DNA from: Apoderus coryli
Taxonomy: Eukaryota > Arthropoda > Insecta > Coleoptera > Attelabidae
Assembly (NCBI GenBank): GCA_911728435.2
Contig: OU452198.1
Coordinates: 38,345,902 to 38,409,901 of the forward strand
Length of the DNA stretch: 64,000 nt
Direction of reading: 5' to 3'
Part shown: positions 1-10,317 of the stretch, piece by piece
Numbering within the stretch: the stretch's first letter is position 1
How the letters are laid out: each line of letters opens with the position of its first letter
Notes under the pieces: model-generated
The model's database searches: none
What the model saw: the letters and a program-made list of their open reading frames with translations, nothing else
What the model was told of the DNA's origin: nothing
Translations under genes and position numbers: made by a program

Positions 1-700
1 AGTCATGAACTTTTACAAATTATTAATCAGCGAAAAATACTTAGTTCGACCGGATGCAATATTTTTATTACAATATACCGGGTGTAACAATATTTACTAC
101 TAATACTACGCATTAAAATGTTATGCTTACCCAATCGAAAATTGATTTATATGGATTGCCAAAATATATGAAACCAGCAAAGAGGAGTCCAAAGATTGAA
201 ACAACGGAGAATTTTATGGCACCTGAAAAATACAAAAAAACATATATAGGCATCTTTGATATGTAAAATTTAACAGTTTCTAATATAAAATGTTGTCGGG
301 AAGAGCTGCAAAATGAAATGTGAAGTTCATTCGATATTTAATTGAAAACCAACGCATTTGTTTTTTCATTCCATATTTTTTAGTTTTGAAATACCCTTAA
401 ACATGACTTCCCAGTGGAAATTTGCATTAATGTAAATGTCTGCTTGTAGGTACGTAAATTTCATTTTTACTTATTAAGCTCAAGGTCGATCTCTCGGTCT
501 ATATTTGACAAAGATTTTGCAAAAATATTGCATTATACAAAGCAGTATCTTATAAAATGAAAAATAATTACCTACACAAGGGATTTTGTTTAATTTAGCA
601 GGACCTCAGTCGAATTCAGTAGAACCAGACCGACGCATGGGTCGACAGATACTGATACTGAATTCGTTTCGCTCTTATGATGAGCTCGTCAGAGTACCAT
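1..700. other. AT-rich stretch, no gene seen
   Basis: No reading frame with recognisable protein similarity and no clear inverted or direct repeat. A short open frame at 586-840 has no family features and runs over non-coding-looking sequence. Confidence 0.5.
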
Positions 701-904
701 GGTCGTTACCCATCTACAATATCGGCCTGCATTTAAGCACAGTGAGATATACAACAACAGGTATATGTAAACCATACCATCTACATACACATAGTAATGC
801 ATATCCCACCATACAGAGGCCGAAACAATCCAATGTATAGGTAACACCAGATGTAGAAATAGAAAAGCGTTTTGTGTTTACACTATTTTTATTTTTATTT
901 TCTA

Positions 905-1091
905 TGGGTCGACAATTCTGAGCACGATCATTTTCCGCAGACTGATGTATCGGACATACACGAGAAACGTGCCAACCATCAGGGAATAATACATTGGAGC
1001 CTAATGATTTGTTGAATAAAACTCGTAGGGGTGTTGCCAAGACAGTCGCACAATCTCTTAACATGAAGGCTGGTCCCATTATAATATACAT
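905..1091 (-). pseudogene. non-LTR retrotransposon reverse transcriptase fragment
   Basis: About 62 codons on the minus strand resemble the N-terminal part of a Jockey/CR1-type reverse transcriptase, just before the fingers motif. They contain PLRVLFNKSL, then FPDGW, then a PIHQS stretch and NCRPI, which match the family pattern PL..IFN.SL..G.FP..W...PI.K......YRPI. The frame runs on into low-complexity AT sequence, so the fragment is cut at both ends and lacks the catalytic YADD. What is seen is the motif order; the clade assignment is inference. It is a dead 5'- and 3'-truncated copy. Confidence 0.6.
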
Positions 1092-1353
1092 TATACAAAT
1101 CTTTATTGGGTTTAGAGATAAAATCTAATTTGTGTGAAATATGAGCGAAAAATTAGCCCTAATTCATCTTAGTAAGTAAGTAAATTAGTGCTCTAAATCC
1201 ATTAGACATTTAATGTTTGGGTGGTTTACAGATACGATGATAAATCCACTCCATATCATGTAAGGCGCTCTAAAATTACTGTTATTTCTATTATGCGAAT
1301 TCACCATTTTTAAGGGCGAACAACAATTCGTCTCAGAGTGTGAGAACTAAAAG

Positions 1354-1640
1354 TCATGACTTTATGCCATGGCATAAATTTGATAAAATTGAAATGAAAC
1401 ATTTTTGGAAGAAGTGATCGCACAAGTCAATTTTGGTTTTAATTTGCCCATTTTTTGAAGTAACAGAAATGTATACAAGGTCGATCTTTTGTAGTAGATA
1501 AACCAAATTGCATACTTTTTGCATAAAACTAATTGAACGCATATGTGACCTGGTATAATGTTAATAGGAATAAAACAAATATCCAAATTCTCACAGTTTT
1601 TTTAATATCTTGCATACTTTTTTTTGTGAATCCCCTGTAT
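1354..1640 (-). repeat. dispersed repeat family B, copy 1
   Basis: Read on the minus strand it has a CTGTTACTTCAAAAAATGGG-type core, then CAAATTAAAACC, then TTTCAATTTTATCAAATTTATGCC. The same order of blocks occurs at about 2740-2965 (plus) and 49569-49745 (minus). Short open frames across the three copies align with each other only because the DNA is homologous. No terminal repeats are evident, so the element type is unknown. Confidence 0.6.
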
Positions 1641-1673
1641 ATTTTTTTTATTCTCCACAACATTGGAATACTA

Positions 1674-2190
1674 TTTTTCTACGACTGTCTTTAAATGCCT
1701 TTATTCTATGTTCAATCATGATCTGAAAATGTAGTACATTGTATGCGGTTTTTCATTTACCCGTGTACAATAAATATTTATTACGCACGGGTAAATTTCC
1801 TGGTAATGACAAAAATAGCATCGGGAAGAAAAATCACCATAGCAACGCCGAAAATACAAACACACCAAATTGACAGTTTAGGTATTTACAATTAATAATA
1901 ATTATAATTATATAAGTATTTCGCTAATTTCAAAACACAAAAACAGTGATAGTGAATATAGTATAACACCACCTAGTCCATTTAATACTTCTAACTTATC
2001 GTATTGAATCTTACGGCAACTGGGGTAAGTTTCGAACATCAAATATTTTCCTAAAAATTATGTTTAATTTATTCAAAAGCATTAAAACAGTCGTAGAAAA
2101 AGTATAGTGTGAAACTCACATGAAATGACCATTTCCTACTCGTACACGTAGGAAATATATGTCATTTCATGTTCGTTGCACAATATACTA
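1674..2190 (+). repeat. dispersed repeat family A, copy 1 (CTACGACTG ends)
   Basis: A unit of about 520 bp begins TTTTTCTACGACTGTCTTTA. It carries CAGTCGTAGAAAAAG at 2088-2102 and then a constant tail with AGTGTGAAACTCACATGAAA and a hairpin around ATTTCCTACTCG, ending near GTTCGTTGCACAATATA. Other copies lie at 21783-24000 (split by piggyBac) and 59757-60357 (minus strand). It has no coding capacity. CTACGACTG and CAGTCGTAG form a short inverted repeat, so it is probably a non-autonomous DNA element with an extra 90-bp tail. Confidence 0.75.
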
Positions 2191-2739
2191 TTTGATATGT
2201 TAACAATTCACTTAAAGTCAACGAGATATTTACGGTTGTATATAGGGTTTCACGAGACTGGAAATTGAATATTCCTTGGCTCGACTTGATTTCGCGACTA
2301 GACGGGACAAAATCAAGGCAAGAGAGATTTTTTTCGAGACAAGATCGAGAAAAAGCTTTCGTGACTTTTTAGATCGAGAAAGTTTTTCGAGATTTCTCGA
2401 AATGAACAAAAAAATATTCTCCAACCGATTTACCAAATGAATGAAATTTTCGTGTGTGTATTATTTTATTATTTAAAGAGATGTTTGCTTCAAAAAACGT
2501 AATTTATTGAAAACAATTGTTAATAATGTTTCTCATTCACCATTGTTTTCTAAAATTATACACGTTTGCGCTTCGATTCGAATGTAAACCGTGTTCTGAA
2601 ATACCAAATTTCCATTTTTTTGTGGATTTTAAAGCATATTTTCATTTTACATAGTTGCATGTTTGGGATCAAAAAATCATCGAAAAATACGTTTAAAAAA
2701 AATCCCTTGGATTACAAATTCAAAAAAAAAAAAAAAAAA

Positions 2740-2965
2740 AAATGGAGAATCAAAAAATAAAATAGAAAAACATGCAATTACGTTTATTTACTACACGAGC
2801 GACCGTGTATACTTTTCTGTTACCTCAAGAAAGGGCAACTTAAAACCGAAAGTGACATGTCCGAGCGTTTTAGCAAAAATTTTCCTTCAAATTTTATCGA
2901 GTTTATGCGAGAACATCAAAATACAACAAGATATTTGGGCAGAAGTCAAGGTTATAATATGGTAA
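2740..2965 (+). repeat. dispersed repeat family B, copy 2
   Basis: Preceded by an A-run at about 2724-2742. It contains TTCTGTTACCTCAAGAAAGG, AACTTAAAACC and CCTTCAAATTTTATCGAGTT, parallel to the minus-strand copies at 1354-1640 and 49569-49745. The short open frame across it is not a gene. Confidence 0.6.
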
Positions 2966-3425
2966 TGTTAGTGAGAATTTTTTTTTACTTCTTCCTTAAA
3001 TGATCATCAATATAAAAATAACTCCTATCTCAAAAATCCGCTATTTTAAAAAATAACCTTATCCAAAACGATGGGACCAGCAATTTTTATAACATATATT
3101 TGACGTATTTATTATATTATTTAAATTATTTTATTTACATATTAGCGCAATTTGTTACCATGTAGGTTTTAATAAATAATGTATAATGTTCCGAAGAGTG
3201 TCCTTATCTATAAATCAAGCATAAATTATTTATATTTAACTTTAATGATACAAATTGCTATAGTTGAATATGAAATATGATATTTTAAAGATAATAAATA
3301 CATCTCGAGTTTTAGAAAAACATGTTCAACCTGTTTTAGTAAAAAATGTTGAAAAAAAAAACTTATAATAATAAATTAAATTAATTTGACAAGAATTAAT
3401 AATAAATATCTAAGGAATTCTTGAT
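2966..3425. other. AT-rich stretch, nothing recognised
   Basis: Very AT-rich sequence with homopolymer runs. I see no reading frame, hairpin or repeat worth naming. Confidence 0.5.
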
Positions 3426-3427
3426 GT

Positions 3428-3545
3428 AATAATAATAATAACATTTATTTGTCTCAGCAAGTTACGAAAAAAAAACATTACAATATACATAATGCAAAAT
3501 AAATATTAGAGATAAATGGATATAAATACACATAGTGAATCGTTG
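3428..3545 (-). repeat. 3' tail of a non-LTR element, (ATT)n type
   Basis: On the minus strand this reads CTGAGACAAATAAATG followed by TTATTATTATTATTA. That is the AATAAA-spacer-(ATT)n tail seen on other non-LTR copies in this window. It is probably a severely 5'-truncated copy. Confidence 0.5.
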
Positions 3546-3555
3546 ATCATGATCT

Positions 3556-4440
3556 TTGTTAAAAAGAATTGATAATCTATTAGGTATTACATCTATAATA
3601 ATTCCTCTGCACAAGGGCGGCAATACGGATCAAACTTCAAACTATCGTTCAATTGCACTTCTATCTACTCTATTCAAGATCATTGAAAGACTGGTTAAAA
3701 GGAGACTTCTATCATTTCTGCACAAATATGAAGTATTAACTAGCCACCAATTTGGATTTTTAGCTAACAAATGCACTAATGATGCTATATTCTCCGTCTT
3801 CAACAATGTATACTCCAACTTGAACAATCTCCACTTTACAGCATCAGTTTTCTGTCATTTCTCCAAAGCATTCGACTGTGTAAGTCATAACATCCTAATT
3901 AACAAGATACAGCACTATGGAATTTGGGGGGTTCCACTGGGATGGTTTAAGTCGTACCTTAGCAACAGAAGTCAGTGTGTGAGGGTCAATGCGGCTGTGT
4001 CTTCTTGCAGGCCGATGGATTGTGGAGTTCCACCGGGGTCGGTCTTCTATTTTGTTTTTGCTATTTATCAACGACATTACGTGCCTAGACATCAGCGGTA
4101 AAGTATGTCTCTTTGCTGATGATACTAGTTTCACTTGGTGCGGCCCGGATAGTGTGGCTCTTCATAGTACCATATCCAAAGACTTAATCACCATCAAATC
4201 ATGGTGTGACTCTAACCTGTTGTGCTTGAACACTGCGAAAACTAAATCTGTGTCATCTAAAGGTGCGCGGCAGTCTTTTGAACTTAATAATTCCACTATA
4301 TTGACGTCGTTTCTTCTGTGAAGATTCTGGGCCTTGTTGTTGACAGCTCCCTGAAGTGGAAGTTGCAATTTGATGCGTTATCAAAAAAATTAAGCTCTGC
4401 CTGTTTTGCGTTATGTTTTGTTTACCTGTCTACAAATTAT
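3556..4440 (+). pseudogene. non-LTR retrotransposon reverse transcriptase (frameshifted)
   Basis: A reverse transcriptase of the Jockey/CR1 group. Motifs in order are IIIPLHKGG, SNYRSIALLS (usually NYRPISLLS), HQFGF, a FSKAFDCVSH palm motif, LSNRSQCVRVN, GVPPGS (usually GVPQGS) and FADDT, the catalytic site, near 4115. The frame changes near 4040-4060, so the GVPPGS and FADDT parts lie in different frames. Beyond the stop at 4321 more homologous sequence follows (ILGLVVDSSLKWK). The 5' endonuclease part is missing. Dead, 5'-truncated copy. Confidence 0.85.
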
Positions 4441-4654
4441 TTTTAATTTTTTGGAATTTTTGATTACTATTTTCCATTTTTTTCTTGCTTCACACAAAAT
4501 GCTATAACTTACGAATCAATAGTCAGATTGCTGTCAAATTTATACACGTACCGTCTGAAGGTTAGTACTAAATAAAAATCATATGGAAATAATTGTAGTA
4601 ATGCCATCTATGTGTCATCCTACGGACTTATTGAATGACCTGATATATATTTTA

Positions 4655-4800
4655 AATCTTTGACGAAATCATTTCGTTACCCAGGTGATATCAAATTTTA
4701 GATTATAATCTACAGCATCCAATGAACTCTACTATAAATTATTGAGGCGATATCGATAGTTCAACCTTGGGGAAAGTTTTGGGACAACACAACCTATTTT
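4655..4800 (+). repeat. dispersed repeat family D, copy 1
   Basis: Contains TTTCGTTACCCAGGTGATAT, then CAACCTTGGGGAAAGTTTTG and GACAACACAACC. Similar blocks occur at about 13795-13855 and 42210-42290. In insects this kind of sequence often belongs to the non-coding part of a retroelement, but no coding part is attached here. The surrounding 4440-5270 is otherwise featureless AT-rich DNA. Confidence 0.45.
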
Positions 4801-5543
4801 TTTATATTTAAAGGACCACCCTGTATCATATATATCATTGAAATATTGTCTGTATGTCTTTATTGTATAGTTTGTCGACCCGGAACATTAATAAATATAT
4901 CGCACCGACAAAAATTATTGTTACATTTACATATTTACAATAAATGTTATCAAGGATATTCTTGTAGTGCTTCCTACTTCCTAGCTGGAGATAAATTTAA
5001 CCTATCGTAATAGTTTTTCATAAATCTGCTTGTTAGTTTTTGCTTATTATATTCGGAGGCTATATCTCAATGTACTAATGCAGGAATAAAAGTTCAATTG
5101 ACTTCGTTCATAATTTTTATATATTAAATACTTAATTGTTATTCAATACCAGATTAAATAAATAATTATTTATATCTGATTAAACAGTTTTGTCAAAATG
5201 TTGGACTGCACAGAAAAGTAGAAGATAAATTTTTATGTTGCATTTGTTTTAACCTTTATCGGACGGTATGCCTTCGTGACTTATTCTTCTTATCAAGAAG
5301 AATACTCAGACAGGGCGCGTTATATTTGTACACACCATAACCAAAGAACAACAGAGAATGTGATCTTGCTGGTGGGGGAAATCGCCATGTTTTGTTATGC
5401 TCTCATTGTCGTCGGGATATTTTATTTGTGGTTTGCCATTTCAAGTGATTTGTTTTCCAGTGCCGTAGTATTCTGTGTGTTATATAGTTATATTGTGTGT
5501 TTTTGTTTTATAAACTTTTAATAGTGATATTGTTTATTTTGAA

Positions 5544-5647
5544 ATGCAAAAAAGCAGAGGCGGAATGATGTGTGCTGCGAAGAATTGCAGGAATAAATAC
5601 TATAACTGCAATTTATCATTCTTTCGTTTCCCGATGGATAGTAAAAG
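5544..5647 (+). CDS. probable first coding exon of a THAP-domain protein
   Basis: The frame opens at ATG 5544 and gives 34 codons plus two bases. It then meets AAAAG|GTAAGA, a good insect 5' splice site at 5647/5648. Residues 8-34 contain C10-x4-C15, an aromatic/basic stretch and LSFFRFPMD, which fit the start of a THAP zinc finger (C-x2-4-C ... F..FP). THAP fingers bind DNA and occur in host regulators and in P-type transposases. The rest of the domain (W, second C, H and the AVPTIF tail) must lie in a later exon that I could not find downstream. It may be a host gene start or a relic. Other in-frame starts are Met8 and Met9. Confidence 0.5.
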
Positions 5648-5649
5648 GT

Positions 5650-6460
5650 AAGATATTTATGTAGTATTTGAATTAGATGCATATAAAATTAGATTAAAAT
5701 AATATCACATAGGTACATTAAATCAAATTATCTACCAATTGTTATTTTGAGAAACAAATATTTCTAAACAAACTGTTTAAAAGATTGAGCTTACTTGCCT
5801 AAAAAAATCTCACAAATTTTTTAAAAAACATGAATAACTTCGCTTAATTTCGCAGCACAATGGCCCTAATCTTTTATAACTTCGTTCAGTCTATTTGCCC
5901 ATAAAAGTCCAATACATCTTAAGCATTCTAAAAAGAGAGCTTAAAAATTTTACTAGATGAGTGCAAAAATTCTATTAAATTCTGAAAGTTTATTAAATTT
6001 GAATTACATATTTTAACTATTATAGATAGTAGCAGGTAGTAAATTCACGTCTCAGGTTTGATTGCCCATTTATTGGGGGTGATTTTAGCATGTTTTGTAG
6101 GTATATAATGGGAAATTCCCAGCATGTGTGCTTGCGTTGTTTTTCTGAAGGCCATAAACAGGTAAAATATAATACATTCTCAATTATACTTAAGGAATTG
6201 AAAATCGGTAGACCTATTGTATAAATTAGAACAATTTTCTTTTACTCTATCTAAAATTAATACATTTATATTTGCCCGTAATCAATTACACTTTTTTGTT
6301 CTTTAGAGCTGAACTATTGTTAATTGCTAGTATTAATTTTATTGATTTAAGCAAAAATGTAAAGTTTGAACATCCATGTTCTAATTTCCCAAAAAAAATA
6401 TGTTACGAAATTATATTTTAGGTTAAGGTTATTTTATACATTTAAATTAATCAATAGAAA
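5650..6460. other. AT-rich stretch, possible intron
   Basis: No recognisable coding sequence. If the exon at 5544-5647 is real this would be its intron. A short stretch at 6132-6170 between AG and GTAAAA could be an exon, but it carries no THAP residues and is not claimed. Confidence 0.35.
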
Positions 6461-6689
6461 TTTTAAAAATATAAATAAAAATAAAATGATAATAAATGAA
6501 TAAAAGTAAAAAAGTATTTGTTTGTTTTTATAATTAATAAAGATGTAATTCTATTATAAAATAATTCTATTACTCTCCTGTTCTTTACGTATCCTGTAAT
6601 TTCAATAAAACGTAAATACGGATCTGTCGAGAATACTAAAAAATGGCTACCACCTGCCTCGCACAGGACAATAGAAAGTGGTGGGAGTT

Positions 6690-6830
6690 CATATTCTCTG
6701 TTGTTCTCTGCGATAACGGTCAGGTAAGATCGAATAAGCTGCAAGGGAAGTCCCCGAACACCATAATGATAGAGTTTAGACAGAACAAGCTTATGACAGA
6801 GGTCACACAAGGTGAGATTATCAAACTGAC
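6690..6830 (-). pseudogene. non-LTR reverse transcriptase fragment
   Basis: About 30 codons on the minus strand read CDLCHKLVLSKLYHYGVRG followed by SYL. They match the palm region of Jockey/CR1-type reverse transcriptases (AFD.V.H..LL.KL..YG..G). Sequence on both sides loses similarity at once. Dead fragment. Confidence 0.6.
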
Positions 6831-6859
6831 CTCCTTTAAGACCATCAAGACAAGATAAA

Positions 6860-8028
6860 GGTTATCCTCGACAGCAATGTGTATTATTTGATGAATAGCG
6901 AAGGTTATTTGGGCGTAGGAGAAATGAAGGAGCACTGTTAGACGCAGGAGAAGCCATGAAGATAGCGACCTGATAAAATGTCTATTAATATCACAGTTTC
7001 AAAACCTTTTTTTATTCAAATTATAAAAAAAAACGTAGAACTAAATACATAATACAATATTCATGTAGATAATTTTGGTTAGGATAAATTAAAGTGTAAA
7101 CAAATACATTTTACCGAAATTGCGAGCAAATAGTTTACTTGAGCGTCTATAATGGTGATAACTGATAAAAAACTGTCTACTCATTATGATGCTAGATTTG
7201 TGTTTTCAATTAACAATTTTTCAAATACTTTGTGTCAACTGCGGTTATGTTCCCATTTTTTGATGAATCAATAAACTTTGAATATTTATTATTGCGAAAT
7301 TTGGAACTGTTTTAGATGCTATTATAAAATTATTTTAGAAACCTAGTTTGAAATAAGTTCATATATTCATATACATATAAAATTTGTTGTTATTATTAAT
7401 TATTCATTTTAGAATTTACAAACAATTTAAATCTATCTAAAAGCATCAAATTATTCTCAATATTAGAAGTTATGATTTGTTGTACCTAACTAAATAATTT
7501 AGAAAATTAGCGGCAATATAAACAATATTTTTGTAACGTCTATAATAATAAATATCAATGTTTCTGGATCCAGGCACGATGTCCTGATATTCTCCTGGAC
7601 AACGTTGCTAACTCACCTAAAGTTAACCACAATGTCTTATTCTAAGCATTGTTGAAATCCTAACGCATGTCTTTTGTTTTCTATAGTAGGATGTACGAGT
7701 ATAACCGGTCAAGTAAGTTTAATTTTAGTATAAAATCTAAAATACAGTTTCATAATGGTTGAGAGTTGATAACCGTTGTTAAGTGCAAATTTTTTAATAA
7801 CTAATGAATGTGCCTCTCAAATCCATTAGTATTAAGTGGCAAAAAAAGCTTTATGTCCAAATATTAAAGTTTGTTATTGGGAATTAACAAGATTCAGAAA
7901 CAACAGTGGAGTGCCATCAAACAAAATGACACAATCATCGACATATTATTATAGGTGTAATAAAAATGGACCTTTTCAAAAAATTAAGGATCGTTTAAAA
8001 ATAATTAAATTAAATAGATTTAATGTAC
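6860..8028. other. AT-rich stretch, no supported gene
   Basis: Mostly AT-rich. An open frame from 7836 to 8081 contains a TYYYRCNKNGPF stretch that faintly recalls N-terminal domains of MULE-type proteins, but it runs straight into the terminal repeat of the next element and is too short to name. Confidence 0.35.
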
Positions 8029-8039
8029 AATTGAAGACC

Positions 8040-8256
8040 TCGGTGCAAAAACCGGACAAGTCCATATTTTATAAGTTTTGAGAAAATGGAAAAAACTTTT
8101 TAGTTTTTAAGTACTCTTTAATCAGAGATTACTACATGCTTTTTGTTGTTGATATTAAGGATACACGCTATTGTGGAACATCAAACAACATTATTACAAA
8201 ACACCTTGTAAGCTATTGTTTTTTTAAAATATGGACTTGTCCGGTTTTTGCACCGA
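8040..8256. repeat. left paired 25-bp motif of the DUF7869 element
   Basis: TCGGTGCAAAAACCGGACAA begins the forward copy at 8040-8064. The exact reverse complement lies at 8232-8256, 167 bp inward. The pair could fold as a stem in RNA or single strands, or act as paired transposase-binding sites. Confidence 0.85.
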
Positions 8257-8321
8257 AAAAGTAGTTTTAATGTTTTTATTATAAAAAAAATGCAAATCAG
8301 TACAATGGAAAAACAGTAAAT

Positions 8322-9434
8322 CTAAATAAATGAAGAATCGGACTCGTGGGATGCATCTTCAACTATTACGTCTTCACCTGGTAATTCAACAGTCGGTTCT
8401 TCCCCAAATATTTGTTTGTAGTACCACTGATCTGCAGCTGGGACATATCTTGCGACAAGGGTTTTAACGTCTTTGGCCTTTTTTTCATTAAGAGGTAAAG
8501 GATACACTTGGGTCATTTTAGATGTTGGCAGTGACACAACTGCTCCAGGTTTTAATCCGGAATATTTAGTGAGAATTGGAAGCGAGGTAGAAAGGCTGCA
8601 TTCAATAAAGTTAGATCCCTTTTCGTATTTGAATAAGCGATAAATCGAAATAAGAAATTTGGTCTTGTTTTCTGTGTTAGAAAAAGTCGTTTTAAACATT
8701 GGTTTAAAATGGTTAGTAAAGTCTCTAATCATATCTTGATTTACTTCCACTACTCGAAATTGTTTGGACGTGTTGCGTACTAACTGCTTCCATTCTTCTG
8801 GTACATGTATTCGTTCCTTTCTCCTTTTTGCCTTTTCAATTAATCCAAAAGAACGGTCGCAAGGCAGGAAACTGTGACCGGGCTCTGGATATTGGTGGAT
8901 CACTCGTTCTATCTTGTTGTTTGTATTAACTAGCGTAAAGAGATACTTAACCATAGTTTGGTTCTTATTCTGCGCAAAAGCGTTGTCGGAAAACAAGTAA
9001 AGGGTTGTTACAGTATCTGGCAAAAACGTTTCAACGTAATGTTGAAGGAAACTAATTACCTCATTGTTGCCCTTTCTTGACGTAACCTCATCATACATGA
9101 AGAATGTGGAGACTCCAGTTTTGCCGGAAAATATGCAAAAGTTGTATAGCCATACTTGGCGTTTATGAAAAACGTCCCCAGCAGGAACATGAGGCAACGG
9201 AAGGTTTTGCTGGAAGTCAAAACAAAGCATTTCTATTGAATCATCCGTTTTAGCTAATTGTGTTTTTTCCTTTAGAGCATAAAATGCTTCAGATTTTCTG
9301 ATATGCACCTGTTTTTGTAGTTTTAAATCTTCTTTTGCGTTAATATCCTGTTCGGCTTGAATAGAATTCTTTAGAATATCACATTTTTGGCATGTATCGG
9401 ACCGGGGAGTTCCGAAACTTATATTATGATTCAT
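8322..9434 (-). CDS. DUF7869-type protein, candidate DDE-like transposase
   Basis: A 370-codon uninterrupted frame. It resembles the insect proteins annotated as DUF7869: a C-x2-C near residues 15-18, a charged helix, EMLCFDFQ (D73), FHKRQVWLYNF, a VTSRKGNNEV stretch, LFSDNAFAQNKN (D150) and GHSFLPCDRSFGLIE (H187, D193, E200). The spacing D73/D150/E200 would suit an RNase H-fold nuclease, but that is my inference. Homologous-looking coding sequence continues upstream of Met1 for about 15 codons (YDFYHRQFR directly before it) to a stop near 9480, so the true start is probably in an upstream exon or lost. It is the sole gene of the element at 8033-9757 and ends about 66 bp before an internal copy of the TIR motif. 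Confidence 0.75.
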   Translation of the reverse strand: MNHNISFGTPRSDTCQKCDILKNSIQAEQDINAKEDLKLQKQVHIRKSEAFYALKEKTQLAKTDDSIEMLCFDFQQNLPLPHVPAGDVFHKRQVWLYNFCIFSGKTGVSTFFMYDEVTSRKGNNEVISFLQHYVETFLPDTVTTLYLFSDNAFAQNKNQTMVKYLFTLVNTNNKIERVIHQYPEPGHSFLPCDRSFGLIEKAKRRKERIHVPEEWKQLVRNTSKQFRVVEVNQDMIRDFTNHFKPMFKTTFSNTENKTKFLISIYRLFKYEKGSNFIECSLSTSLPILTKYSGLKPGAVVSLPTSKMTQVYPLPLNEKKAKDVKTLVARYVPAADQWYYKQIFGEEPTVELPGEDVIVEDASHESDSSFI

Positions 9435-9543
9435 GCGAAACTGACGGTGATAAAAGTCATATGAAACTCTTGGTTTACATTATTATTATAAAGATATATT
9501 GTGCGCCCCCCCATATAGTCTTGTCCCTACCACTTTTTTTGTG

Positions 9544-9757
9544 TCGGTGCAAAAACCGGACAAGTCCTGGACTTGACTGTTTTTTGCAACCAAGAATGCG
9601 ATCGGACAAGTCTTTAACTGTTATATGAACGTTATTCTGATGTGGACTTGGCTGATTCTTGTACCAAACGATCGGCAATACATTAATACATCAATGTAAC
9701 AAAAAAACCAAAATTTGCCAAAAAGTGGACTTGTCCGGTTTTTGCACCGAGGTCTTC
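9544..9757. repeat. right paired 25-bp motif of the DUF7869 element
   Basis: A forward copy lies at 9544-9567 (24 of the 25 bases are clear) and an inverted copy at 9726-9750, inside the TIR. The space between holds degenerate half-copies (GGACTTGACTGTTTTTTGC near 9569 and ATCGGACAAGTC near 9600). The left and right pairs are mirror images. Confidence 0.85.
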
Positions 9758-9761
9758 AATT

Positions 9762-10290
9762 ATAAATCCTGCAAGCTCTAGCAAAGTAACATTAAACCAG
9801 TCAGCAAGAACAGAACAAGGAGAGTTGGTGTCAGAAACCTTATGGGTCAGCTAGGCTTAGGAATTTTTGAAAGTCTATATAATCTAGGAACAGCTGATGG
9901 GTTGGTTCATTTGAATAAGAAATTTTGAAATCACTAGAAAAAATAATTTTATTTGTTTAGCAAATTCTGAGTTTAATGAATCGAATATTTCCATATGACG
10001 CCACTGTTAATGTATATCGAAAGAATTCTCTAGAACTTTGCACAAATCGGATGTAATTATAATATATTGACTATACCACTGAACCGGTTAGATGTTTGTT
10101 GTTTCGTTCATCTGGTTAGGAGAATGGCAAGGTAAACTTAAAAAAAAAAGCTCTATACTCCTTGCTTATCTTAAACCACTTTATTGGTTGGGATTTTTCC
10201 TCATATAATGGTTATTGATTTTGATGATATATTAAGGAAGTATTTTCAATAATTTATTCACAGGTCACCTTAGCCGAAATGTATATACAG
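9762..10290. other. no gene seen
   Basis: AT-rich sequence between the DUF7869 element and the Penelope region. A CAGGGTGTCCC motif, the usual insect Tc1/mariner-type terminus, sits at about 10289 without a partner that I can place. Confidence 0.45.
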
Positions 10291-10317
10291 GGTGTCCCAC
10301 TTAAGATGGATACAAGC

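Larger units (their letters stand above)
8033..9757 (-). mobile_element. DUF7869 gene inside a TIR-bounded DNA element
   Basis: The ends 8033-8064 and 9726-9757 are perfect 32-bp inverted repeats, starting GAAGACCTCGGTGC. Both are flanked outside by AATT (8029-8032 and 9758-9761), a plausible 4-bp target duplication. Inside each end the 25-bp core of the TIR recurs in opposite orientation, at 8232-8256 and 9544-9567. The only sizeable gene is the DUF7869-type ORF. This is the organisation of an autonomous or recently autonomous DNA transposon. The perfect TIRs suggest recent activity. The boundary and TSD calls are inference. Confidence 0.7.

Noticed and set aside
586..840. 84-codon plus-strand frame
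   Set aside because: No motif, low-complexity end, overlaps nothing conserved; an accidental frame in AT-rich DNA.
939..965. CTGATG with nearby GAGAAACGTG
   Set aside because: Looks like a ribozyme start, but it is coding sequence of the RT fragment and has no stem II or correct CTGANGA.
5276..5521. 81-codon plus-strand frame with hydrophobic stretches
   Set aside because: Looks like a membrane segment only because of AT/T-rich codons; no family match and no supporting signals.
7836..8081. 81-codon frame with TYYYRCNKNGPF
   Set aside because: Faint likeness to MULE-type N-terminal domains, but it reads into the TIR of the DUF7869 element and lacks further domain residues.
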